A stretch of DNA of 64,000 nt from Thermoanaerobaculia bacterium (GTDB taxonomy: Bacteria > Acidobacteriota > Thermoanaerobaculia > Gp7-AA8). Shown piece by piece: positions 18,062 through 26,948 of this stretch. The translations under genes were made by a program, and so were the position numbers. Position 1 is the stretch's first letter; every line of letters starts with the position of its first letter. The stretch lies in NCBI GenBank assembly GCA_017883235.1, contig JADGNY010000010.1, forward strand, positions 1 through 64,000, in the 5' to 3' direction. The notes beneath the pieces are model-generated. The model did not search any database, was not told the origin of the DNA, and was given only the letters and a program-made list of their open reading frames with translations.

Positions 18062-20425
18062 TCAGAACCGGATGCGAGCTCCCACCTGCACGGTGGAGAA
18101 GTCCGCCGCGTCACCGCTCGCATGAACGCTGTGATAGTTGTAAACGCCCTCCACGCCCCACGTGGACGTCACGTCGTAGAGCACTCCGCCGCCGGCGTTC
18201 CAACCGACCTTCGTGGTGTTGCCCGGATCGAAGCGGTACGCGCCGGCACCGGCATTGAGGAACGGATGCCACTGCGAGCCGTTGCCGAACCAGCGCTTGC
18301 CGTTGACCGAGAACTGCCAGATGTGCGGATTGGAGACTTCCTGCACATCGAATGCGTGGTAGCCGAAGATGCCCTCGACCGACCAGTCGCTCGTTATCAG
18401 GCGCTCGACGCCGACGTTCGCGCTCCACTTGCCGTCGACGCCGTTGGCGAAGCTGCCGTGGGGGAAGTTCGGGCCGAGGTCGACGAAGAAACGCCACGCG
18501 CCGTGGCTCGAGCCCCGCTCGATCGCCTCGATCCGCGGATAGACCGTGGCCAGACCGCTCGGTCCGACGTGTAGGCGGTACCAATTCGGTGCGAGCTGCT
18601 CGACGCCGCCCAGCCCGTAAGCCCAGCCCTCGGGATTGCCATCGTGCATGGGGAAATACCCGAAGGAATTCATGGGATGCAGGATTACCGCGTTTCCCGA
18701 CGCGCCGCCGCGGCGGCCGGTGTCGAAGTAGACGTGAACAATGTATGCGGGGACTTTTTGCAGCAGATCGTCGTATGTCAGCTTGCCGGCGGCGAGCCCG
18801 CTGAGGATGAGCGCCTGCCGTTGCTCGCGCGGGACGTTCGGATCGAACTCAGGAGGGATTTGCGCCCGAAAGTTTCCAGTCGCCGGGTTACCGCTATCGT
18901 TTCCACCGTGAGTAAACGTGCCAGCGGCGTTTCCAATCGGTACCGTTCCATTCTGAGTGCCGCCGCCCGTCGTCGTGGATGTGCGGCTCGGCATGTTGTA
19001 CGTTTGCACGAAGAAGTAGACGTCGCGCGCGAGGCTGCCGGGGGACGTCTCAGGCAAACCGAGCAGCGCGACCTGCGCCGGCTCGGTGAAGGTGGACGTC
19101 GGCGCGAATTGGGTGTTCGCGAATGCCGAGTCATTGACGAAGTCGATGCCGGATCCGCCGGTGAGGCGCACGAGCAGGCATTGGTGTTCAAGTCGCGAGT
19201 TGTTCGTCGCGGCCGGACAGGAATTGCACGTCGACGTATGCGCCAAGTAGAACGGGACATACTTGCAGCGCTCGCAGAGCTGCGCGGGAGAGGAGATGTC
19301 GTATGGCGCGTCGATGTTGCCGGATGCGCCGGGAGCGATCGTAACCGGGCCGGCGGTGGCGATGGGCTGCCACAGCGTTGTATTCGGATTCGGGACGTCC
19401 TCAGGGTTCGGTTGGGTACCCCAATTCGCGAAGCTGAAGCTCGCCGTGAGCGCCGCGTTGTTCGCCGGCATCCCGTTGTGCGGAACTGCGCGCAGCGTAT
19501 TGGGTACGGTCGTCCTGATCGTATTGGGTTGCAGCGCGTCAGTTGTGTGAATGTCCCACGTCTTCAGCGATACGCCGTCCGCCGGGCATAGCGCGTCGGG
19601 GGATTCCGGTGTGCCGGCCGTGATTCGTGTCGTTCCCCAGTTCGCGAATGGCGGAGGATCGACAAAGACCATGTCGGGTGCGGTGCGTGGCCAGACATAG
19701 GGGATGTAGCCGTTCGGGTTCGGGGCGCCGGCTCGGAACTCGAACCACATCTTGAACTCGGTGCCGACTGCCGGCGTTCCGATGTTAATGCCCGTGTTCG
19801 GATCGCTGGACGTGGTGAGCGGTACACGTATCTGCAACGACCAACTGTTCGCTGCCAGCGTGACCCAGAGACGGCCCGTACCTGCCGTGCCGGTGAGCCA
19901 CGGCAGCGTTAACGGTGTCTGCGCTACCCAGCCTCCGCCGCCGGTGCTCGTTCGAACATTCAGCGGTGCCGGAAGCGGTGTGGCAGTCGCGTTGATTGCG
20001 ACGGAAACCGGGATCTCGATGGCCACTGCGTTTTGGGTCGCGGTGTTCTGAAAGCCGAGCCACAACTCGTTGCCGGGAGCTTGCAAGCCCGGAATCGCCA
20101 GCCCGCGCCATGATAGATAAAGGTATTCGCGGCCATCGGCGGGATTCACGGCATGGAGCGCGCGGAAACGCACCTCGTCCGACGTCCCGCCAGAGCTGGG
20201 AAACGTTGCCGCCGAGGCTCCGCGCCAGCTCGGCGCATCGAGCGACGTGTCGAAGAGCGGCGTGCCGACCGATGGATCCCACCAGTTTGGCGGGCCTGAC
20301 AAGCTCCCGCCCGGGACACCGGAAGCCACCGGGATGCAGATTCGGTTAGGGGCGGCGCTGATTTGGCCTGCGAGAAGAAGGATGACGGCGGCGAAGATGA
20401 TGCACTGGTGCGCAATAGATTTCAT
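18062..20425 (-). CDS. Exported protein with C-terminal outer-membrane beta-barrel-like domain
   Basis: Signal-like MKSIAHQCIIFAAVILLLAGQISAA; C-terminal alternating strands (WHPFLNAGAGAYRF...GWNAGGGVLYDVTSTWGVEGVYNYHSV...QVGARIRF) ending in F. Confidence 0.7.
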   Translation of the reverse strand: MKSIAHQCIIFAAVILLLAGQISAAPNRICIPVASGVPGGSLSGPPNWWDPSVGTPLFDTSLDAPSWRGASAATFPSSGGTSDEVRFRALHAVNPADGREYLYLSWRGLAIPGLQAPGNELWLGFQNTATQNAVAIEIPVSVAINATATPLPAPLNVRTSTGGGGWVAQTPLTLPWLTGTAGTGRLWVTLAANSWSLQIRVPLTTSSDPNTGINIGTPAVGTEFKMWFEFRAGAPNPNGYIPYVWPRTAPDMVFVDPPPFANWGTTRITAGTPESPDALCPADGVSLKTWDIHTTDALQPNTIRTTVPNTLRAVPHNGMPANNAALTASFSFANWGTQPNPEDVPNPNTTLWQPIATAGPVTIAPGASGNIDAPYDISSPAQLCERCKYVPFYLAHTSTCNSCPAATNNSRLEHQCLLVRLTGGSGIDFVNDSAFANTQFAPTSTFTEPAQVALLGLPETSPGSLARDVYFFVQTYNMPSRTSTTTGGGTQNGTVPIGNAAGTFTHGGNDSGNPATGNFRAQIPPEFDPNVPREQRQALILSGLAAGKLTYDDLLQKVPAYIVHVYFDTGRRGGASGNAVILHPMNSFGYFPMHDGNPEGWAYGLGGVEQLAPNWYRLHVGPSGLATVYPRIEAIERGSSHGAWRFFVDLGPNFPHGSFANGVDGKWSANVGVERLITSDWSVEGIFGYHAFDVQEVSNPHIWQFSVNGKRWFGNGSQWHPFLNAGAGAYRFDPGNTTKVGWNAGGGVLYDVTSTWGVEGVYNYHSVHASGDAADFSTVQVGARIRF

Positions 20426-20439
20426 GACTAGCTCCTCGG

Positions 20440-21588
20440 TCACGCCGCTGTCGGCGCGAGATCGATTGGAAAGACTTGGTGCGTGTTGTCCGTAACGTTG
20501 TCGAGTCGGAATTCGGCTTTGCCAACGGTGGCGCCGGTCAGTGCCTTGAAGATGAACGACAGCGGCCGTTGAGCCGGCGGCGGCTTCAGATCGCCTTCTT
20601 TGATGTCAAAGCGTTGCGTGGGGGCGGGCGCTCCGGGGAGCTCGACCGTCCATCCGCCGCCAGCGGTGATGACGACCGAGATGTCGAAGACGGCGACCTT
20701 GCTGAACGTCGCCTGCATCGTGATTTGCGCGGCTCCGCCGACGGGTACGTTGACCGTGTTCGTCGCGGCCGTGAACGCCGCCACCGGAATGGCCTGCTGA
20801 AAGCTGAGCGTCGTGGAGCTGTCGGCGTCGGGAACGAAAGTCTGGATCGGGAAGGAGCGCGCATCGAGCGGGGCGATCACGCCTGGCGCCGTCACGCTCG
20901 TCGTGAGAGTGAACGTTGCGCCTGGCGCGGCCACGACGCGCACGCGCAAGATGCTCTGTTGCAACGGATCGAGGTTCATCACGCTGGCCGTGTTCTCCGA
21001 GCCGTCCTCGTTCAGGATCTGAATCAGGTTCGGAGCGACGCCGGGGATCGTCGCCTGGATCTGGTACTGCGCCGGCTGCGTGGCCCGCGACTGCACGCGA
21101 AATTCGAACGTGGCCGCTGCGCCGGGTTTGATGATCTGCGGCCGCACGCTACGCCAATTGACATCGAGATTGCCGCTGATAGCGATCTGTTTTGGCAGTA
21201 CCTGCAGGTCGCGCTCCTCCGTCGAGGTCTGGTTCGTCACCGACAGAACGACTTGGCGTCCAGCCGCTGGGAGATCCGAAATGATCGGGATGTCGAAGAT
21301 GAGCTTCTGATCGTTCGAGCCGCTCTTGAAGCTGAGCACGGAGATGCCGGCGATCGACACGCGCTGCGAGCCGAGGCTGAAACCGAAGTTAGGCCCGAGG
21401 ACCTGGATCTCGTCACCGACGTGCACCGCGCCCGCTGGAAGGACCGCCGTGATGACAGGTCCGTGCGATGTCGGGCTGGACTCCAGCGTCGTCACGCGAC
21501 CGTCGAGCGCGGAGAGCAGCGCGAGAATGTCATTCATCAGCTCCGCTCGGATGAGATCACCCGGGTTTACTCTCGTTGGTAAAGCCAT
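20440..21588 (-). CDS. eCIS-locus protein with IPT/TIG-like domain
   Basis: N-term MALPTRVNPGDLIRAELMNDILALLSALDGRVTTLE; PVITAVLPAGAVHVGDEIQVLGPNFGF...VSIAG resembles IPT/TIG. Confidence 0.6.
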   Translation of the reverse strand: MALPTRVNPGDLIRAELMNDILALLSALDGRVTTLESSPTSHGPVITAVLPAGAVHVGDEIQVLGPNFGFSLGSQRVSIAGISVLSFKSGSNDQKLIFDIPIISDLPAAGRQVVLSVTNQTSTEERDLQVLPKQIAISGNLDVNWRSVRPQIIKPGAAATFEFRVQSRATQPAQYQIQATIPGVAPNLIQILNEDGSENTASVMNLDPLQQSILRVRVVAAPGATFTLTTSVTAPGVIAPLDARSFPIQTFVPDADSSTTLSFQQAIPVAAFTAATNTVNVPVGGAAQITMQATFSKVAVFDISVVITAGGGWTVELPGAPAPTQRFDIKEGDLKPPPAQRPLSFIFKALTGATVGKAEFRLDNVTDNTHQVFPIDLAPTAA

Positions 21589-21612
21589 GTCTTTTCCTCC
21601 CTCTGCTGCTGG

Positions 21613-22851
21613 TCACAAGTAGTTGCTGTAGTTCCAGTACGAGACGTCAAACTGTGCAGCCGCCTGATAGGGAATCTGGCCGCCGGCGAAGAGAAGGTAG
21701 GTCTGTGGCGGAGTGGCGCTTTCGATGGCTGCACGGGCGTTCTGTACGACGGTGTAGAGCCACAGCATTTCCTGGTTACTGAAGTCGATCGGCGCCGTGG
21801 TGACGAACGCGCGGAAGATCGGAGCGATCTTCGCGGCGTTCACGAAAAGCGGCTCGCGGTAGGTGCGACCATCAAAGAAGTCGCGGTACGCCATTCCACG
21901 ATAATTTCCTGTTGCGAGCGGAATGCGGCCGATCGGCGGGAGAAAGCGAAACCAATCACGCGCGGCGAGGTGATTGGGGGTGGGGCTGCTCGCGATGAGC
22001 TCCGTGACATGCCTTTCGAATTGAGCGACCATCGCTTCGGCGACGGCAAGCCGGGCATCGCTGAACGGCAGCGACGATGCAAGCGTGGTCCTGTTCGTCA
22101 ACCGCCGCCGCACCGCCCACATGTCGACGAACTGGACGCCGCCGGTGGCGGTCCAATAGAGGATGGCCAGCGGAACATCGCAGTCGGTCAGCTCCGTGCC
22201 GCGGATGTCGTCGAGAAGCGTTCGCGGCTCGGTCGTCGTGCCGAGCGGGTCCTTCGCGAAGTCGGCGAGGTGGTCGACGCCGAAGCAGCGGTAGGCGACG
22301 GTATTGCGCAGGTAGGCGTCGCTGGGGATGTCCTTCGTCGGCAGCTCCAACAGGCGGAACTCCACCGCGTCGATGACATCTTTGATGTTGCAGCCGCTCG
22401 GCGCGGCGCCGAGGCCGTAAACAGGGGCGAGGCCGTTGCCCGCGCGGACCGAGCAGATCGTGAGCAGGTAGACGCCGGCGTCGGCGACGTACGTGCCATT
22501 CGTCACCGGCGTGCAGGCGCGGAAGATCGTCGTGGGCGACGGCACGTCTTCCGCCGGCCGGACGAGCTGCACCTGCGTGTCGCCGGCGAGCAGGAGCAAC
22601 TCGCCGCGGCGGTTCACGGCAACGCCGGACTTCACGTTCAGAACGGGTTTGGTGACCGTGCTGAGTGACGCAACCTCGACCTCGAGGCCGTATGCCACGC
22701 CGTCACCGAGCGCCTGCCCGAGGAGCTCATTCACCGCGCGCTGCGCGTCCTGCTCCTCGCTCATCGCCTCGCCGGTCAGCAGGCGGCCGTTGAAGAAGTT
22801 CGGCGAGCGGGTGCGGTCGTTGAGGACCGGCTTGAAGAGATCGCTGGCCAT
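21613..22851 (-). CDS. eCIS-locus structural/accessory protein
   Basis: VLNDRTRSPNFFNGRLLTGEAMSEEQDAQRAVNELLGQALGDGVAYGLEVE; partial resemblance to the 22861-24240 product. Confidence 0.6.
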   Translation of the reverse strand: MASDLFKPVLNDRTRSPNFFNGRLLTGEAMSEEQDAQRAVNELLGQALGDGVAYGLEVEVASLSTVTKPVLNVKSGVAVNRRGELLLLAGDTQVQLVRPAEDVPSPTTIFRACTPVTNGTYVADAGVYLLTICSVRAGNGLAPVYGLGAAPSGCNIKDVIDAVEFRLLELPTKDIPSDAYLRNTVAYRCFGVDHLADFAKDPLGTTTEPRTLLDDIRGTELTDCDVPLAILYWTATGGVQFVDMWAVRRRLTNRTTLASSLPFSDARLAVAEAMVAQFERHVTELIASSPTPNHLAARDWFRFLPPIGRIPLATGNYRGMAYRDFFDGRTYREPLFVNAAKIAPIFRAFVTTAPIDFSNQEMLWLYTVVQNARAAIESATPPQTYLLFAGGQIPYQAAAQFDVSYWNYSNYL

Positions 22852-22860
22852 GGCGCGCTC

Positions 22861-24240
22861 CTATCCGATCCTCGAGATCTCGACCGACAGCATGATGCTG
22901 TCGATCTGGTTGCCGGTGAGCGCCGCGCCCGTGCCGCGAACGATGCGCATGACCACGCCTTGGGGGTCGAAGCCATCGATGACCGCCATCGGCGTCTGGA
23001 CGCCGGCATCCGCCAACGGCGTGCACTTCACGATGTACTGCAGCGGCGGCGACGTGGGCGGCGCCACGTAGCCGGTAAAGGTGAGGCGGATGGTGTCCTT
23101 GTCGATCTTTTCCGCCGCGAGGTTGTTGAAGACCGGCGGACGCGGCCCGCTCGCGCCGACGATCCCCGCCGCCACGACGGCGACGCCGCCGCCGAGGCCC
23201 GCGGCGACACCCCCGGAACCGGCGGTGGTGATCAACTCCTGCAACAGGCGCAGGTGCACGAGCAGCGGACGCCGCGACTCATCGATGACCACGTCCTGCG
23301 TGTCGTCGGCCACCCAGTTGCCGGCGCTGGAAACGACCGGCACGTCGACGCGTGCCAGCAGCAGGCACTCGTCGGTCTTCGGCTCTTCTTCCTTGCTGCC
23401 CGAGCAGCAGCCACAGCTTCCGGCGCACGCGGCGTGCACCTTCGGGCGGATTTCCTCGATCCAGATGCCGAACGCCGCACGGAAGTAATCGGCCGCCAGC
23501 GCCGGATCCAGGTTAAGGGCGATCACCGGCGAGCCGAAGACGAAATGAATCGGTCCTGAGGGCGGCGACGGCAGTGGTGATGATGGCGGCGACGTCAGCA
23601 CCGGCTGCGCGGCGTTGCGCAGCGCGTCCTCGAGCTCGGCGATGGTCGCGTACGGTCCGCCGCCGCCGAACGGCAGCATGCGCAGCCAGGCCACAAACTC
23701 GCGGAGAAGGTCCTCCTCCGCCTGATCGGGCGGCGCGGTGCGCAGGTCGAGCAGGAAGTCGTCCGCAAGTCTCGACGGCGCGGTCAGCTCGTCCTCGGAG
23801 CGGCACGGCTCGCCGGGAATCGGCACCAGGTCGACCGGACAGTCGCGGTAGCAGAGCGTCAGGTAGAGCGAGATCGTCCCCGCCAGCGGCGAGCCGAGGA
23901 GCGGCGTTACCTGCGGCTTGTTCGCCGTAAGCCAGTCATTGAGGTACGCACACTGCGCCGGCTTCACGCAGACCAGTTGTCCGCGCGGCGTCAGCGCGGC
24001 GCCGCTGCCCACCACGAGCTGTGGCCCTTTGGTGGTCTTGGTAATCGAGACGTTCAGGCCGTTCAGCGTTCCGTAGCCGATGGCGTCTCGGGCCAGCCAG
24101 CGATCGCGCCCGGCGAGGTAGGCGAACTCCTGATTGAAGTCGTCGACGCCGAGCACCATGCCGAGCGTGTAGTTCACGTGCTTGGTCGGATCGGGGGCCT
24201 TGGCGTCGAGAGTCGACGAGATCGCCGCGAAAGTAGTCAT
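22861..24240 (-). CDS. eCIS-locus structural/accessory protein (possible paralogue of the preceding product)
   Basis: VNYTLGMVLGVDDFNQEFAYLAGRDRWLARDAIGYGTLNGLNVSI. Confidence 0.6.
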   Translation of the reverse strand: MTTFAAISSTLDAKAPDPTKHVNYTLGMVLGVDDFNQEFAYLAGRDRWLARDAIGYGTLNGLNVSITKTTKGPQLVVGSGAALTPRGQLVCVKPAQCAYLNDWLTANKPQVTPLLGSPLAGTISLYLTLCYRDCPVDLVPIPGEPCRSEDELTAPSRLADDFLLDLRTAPPDQAEEDLLREFVAWLRMLPFGGGGPYATIAELEDALRNAAQPVLTSPPSSPLPSPPSGPIHFVFGSPVIALNLDPALAADYFRAAFGIWIEEIRPKVHAACAGSCGCCSGSKEEEPKTDECLLLARVDVPVVSSAGNWVADDTQDVVIDESRRPLLVHLRLLQELITTAGSGGVAAGLGGGVAVVAAGIVGASGPRPPVFNNLAAEKIDKDTIRLTFTGYVAPPTSPPLQYIVKCTPLADAGVQTPMAVIDGFDPQGVVMRIVRGTGAALTGNQIDSIMLSVEISRIG

Positions 24241-26948
24241 CGGGTTCCTCCCAAGATCGATGGCGGACAGCCGCAGTCGGAGGACGAGCGTCCGGGATGC
24301 CCGGCTGACAGCCAGCCGGAGCCGAGGTAGTTGCGGTCGAGAATGAATTGCGAGAGCAGCTCGGGCGAGCGGCCGCCGAGATCGACGACGGTGTCCTCGC
24401 CGAGACGCGCTTCACCCACGCGGAAGAAAGCCCAGTAGAACTTGACGTCGAAGGTGGTGTGCGCCGGCTTCTCCAGCGCCACTACGCGCCGCGCGAGATC
24501 GAGGCGGCGATCGCGGTCGGTGAGGCCGAGCGTCCCCTGCGGCAGGAAGACGGTGAAGCGATGCGCGGCGGCACTGGCGGGCAGGATCACCCCTTCGAAA
24601 TGCAACCAGTCGCGCAACGGCGCGAGGCGCGACGGCAGTTGCGCGAAGAGCGGAACGGCGGACCAATTGGCGTACGAGGTCTGCCAGCCGCGGTTCAGCG
24701 CATCGAGCGAGGTGTAGCGCCGTTGCAGGTTCTGCTGCCACAGCACGCGGTCGGCGCTCGTCGCGCGCGGGACGAAGCCGAGCGTGTCGCGCGAAAATGC
24801 CGACCACTCCGCGGAATGGTCGGTGGGCGTTGCGATCGGATAACGCGCGCCATCCACCTTGATGAGCTCCGCCCAGCGGCGATGGAGATCCTCCGAGCCG
24901 AGGGACGGATCCCACTTGTCCTTCACGAGGCGCAGCGGCAGCCCGTTCGGCGGGACGTCGCTGGTGTCGCCGAATACGACGCCCGGCACGCCGCGCGTGC
25001 GGAACTTCTCGACGATGCGCGGCCCGACGCGCTGCGCGGGGATGATGTCGAAGATCGACTCGTCCGCGCACTCCTCGGTGGCCAGCCGCAGTGCCATCAT
25101 CAGTCCCGGCACCGTGCCGCGCCATTCGAAGAACTCCGCGGCATGGGCGATGAACAGCCTGCGGTGCGCTTCGTCCCAGGCCGGGTCGAGCGCCACGTCG
25201 AACCAGTTCGCCAGCCACTCCAGCGTCTCCGCCGGCGCGCAGCGAACGTCGAACAGACATTGCGCCGCGGCGATGCGGTCCTCGACGTTGGTGAAGATGC
25301 CCTCGAAGTTGGCGAGGAAGCGGTCGAGGAACGACGCGGAGACGTCGTTCTCGCGATAGACCGCCGGCAGATACTCGTCGAGGTACGAGAAGCGCGGATA
25401 CCACGCCCGCAGCGCGCGCAGGTGCGGCGAGCTGCGGCCGGTGCCGCGCAGCGTGAGCCGCAGTTGCAGGTATTGGCCGCGGGCGCTTTGGAAGAGCAGC
25501 TCCCACGTCTCCACGCCGGCCTTGCGCGGATCGTCGGCGAACGCCAGCTCGGTGCCGGTGGCGCGGCGCAGCAGCCGCGGCTCGAGGTTCCAACCGGCGA
25601 AATCGAGCAGCGCCGGATCGTTGCCTGCGCGGCTCTCGACCATGACGTCGCACTCCGCGGGGATGCAGGCATCGAGCATCAGGCGATGCCACACGCAGTC
25701 GGCGACCTTGCCGTCGAGCGGTGCCACGATCAACTGCGATTCGTTCGCGTAGCGCCGCCGCTTCTGCGAGACCAGCGGCACCCAGCGGTCCTGCGCGTCG
25801 TACATCGGCTCGCCGAGGTCGGCGATCAGCGCCCGCGCGCCGAAGAGACGCATCGGAAAAAATTCGGCGAGCGGCTTGAGAACGAGGCCTCCGTTGTCGA
25901 GGTCCAGCTCGAAGGCGACGGCCTGGTTGCCGTCGTTGCCGGCGACGTAGAGGACGTTCTTCGCCGCGATGTAGAGGAAATCGTGGCCGAGGAGGCGGAA
26001 GTCGTCGCGCTGCGATTCCTCGACGAGATTCTTCGCCACCTCCGTCGACGCATCGGCGAACGTCCCGTCTTTGTGCATCCGCACGATGCGCGAGAACGCG
26101 GCCGGCGGCGGGCTGTCGAGGATGAGGATGTCGTCGCCGGGAAGCACGTCGATGGCCACGGCATCCGTGACCGGAAGCGCCAGCGCCATGGCCATGGTGA
26201 TCGACGACGGCGCGGCGTGATGCGATTCGCTTCCGTCCATCGGCTGGAACACCTCGCTGGACGGCAAGGCCGGCGCGCCGCCGAGCGGCACGACGCCCAT
26301 GGTCCGATCGAGCCGCCAGGCACGCTTGTTGCCGCGGTCGAGGATCCAGACGCCGCCGTCGTCCGTCGCGGCGATGTCGAACGGCGCGAAGGGAACCGGC
26401 CAGAGGAGCTGGCGCGGCTCGCCGCCGCGATGGAGGTCGAACACCAACAGTCCGCGCGGGTCGGTGGTGCCGGCGACGAGGTAGTGCAGCGTGGTCACCG
26501 CGAGACCGGCCAGGGCAATCGGTTTCGCAAGCGGCTTCGCCGGCTTCGCCGCATCGGCCGGCGCGAAGAGCCGATCCGTCGGCGCACAGCAGCCGTCGAG
26601 CGACGACCAGAAGTGCGCGGTGTTCCCGCTGCCGGACGAGTTCACCAGGATCTCGGTGCCCGTTGCATCGATCCAATAGATGTTGCCGTACGCGTCGGCG
26701 TCGGCGCCGCGGCGGCCGGACGGATCGACGCTGCGGTTTCCCGCCGCGGCGTCGAAGTGGAAGACGCGGTTGCCGAGGGTCAGCTCCTTGCGCACGTCAT
26801 CGAAGGAGAAGTCGGCTTCGCCGCCCGAGTCGGAGAGGAGGAAGGCGTCGCGCAGCGATTGGCCGGACGCGGCCGCGCAGCGGCGCGCCCAATCGTCGCG
26901 TCCGAGGAGAAGATGGAAGCGAGTGCCGTTTACGTCCATCAGTGGCAC
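24237..26948 (-). CDS. eCIS baseplate/tail protein with C-terminal tail protein I-like domain and N-terminal propeller-like region
   Basis: YLPAVYRENDVSASFLDRFLANFEGIFTNVEDRIAAAQCLFDVRCAPAETLEWLANWFDVALD; N-terminal repeats such as YGNIYWIDATGTEILV. Confidence 0.82.
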   Translation of the reverse strand: MPLMDVNGTRFHLLLGRDDWARRCAAASGQSLRDAFLLSDSGGEADFSFDDVRKELTLGNRVFHFDAAAGNRSVDPSGRRGADADAYGNIYWIDATGTEILVNSSGSGNTAHFWSSLDGCCAPTDRLFAPADAAKPAKPLAKPIALAGLAVTTLHYLVAGTTDPRGLLVFDLHRGGEPRQLLWPVPFAPFDIAATDDGGVWILDRGNKRAWRLDRTMGVVPLGGAPALPSSEVFQPMDGSESHHAAPSSITMAMALALPVTDAVAIDVLPGDDILILDSPPPAAFSRIVRMHKDGTFADASTEVAKNLVEESQRDDFRLLGHDFLYIAAKNVLYVAGNDGNQAVAFELDLDNGGLVLKPLAEFFPMRLFGARALIADLGEPMYDAQDRWVPLVSQKRRRYANESQLIVAPLDGKVADCVWHRLMLDACIPAECDVMVESRAGNDPALLDFAGWNLEPRLLRRATGTELAFADDPRKAGVETWELLFQSARGQYLQLRLTLRGTGRSSPHLRALRAWYPRFSYLDEYLPAVYRENDVSASFLDRFLANFEGIFTNVEDRIAAAQCLFDVRCAPAETLEWLANWFDVALDPAWDEAHRRLFIAHAAEFFEWRGTVPGLMMALRLATEECADESIFDIIPAQRVGPRIVEKFRTRGVPGVVFGDTSDVPPNGLPLRLVKDKWDPSLGSEDLHRRWAELIKVDGARYPIATPTDHSAEWSAFSRDTLGFVPRATSADRVLWQQNLQRRYTSLDALNRGWQTSYANWSAVPLFAQLPSRLAPLRDWLHFEGVILPASAAAHRFTVFLPQGTLGLTDRDRRLDLARRVVALEKPAHTTFDVKFYWAFFRVGEARLGEDTVVDLGGRSPELLSQFILDRNYLGSGWLSAGHPGRSSSDCGCPPSILGGTR

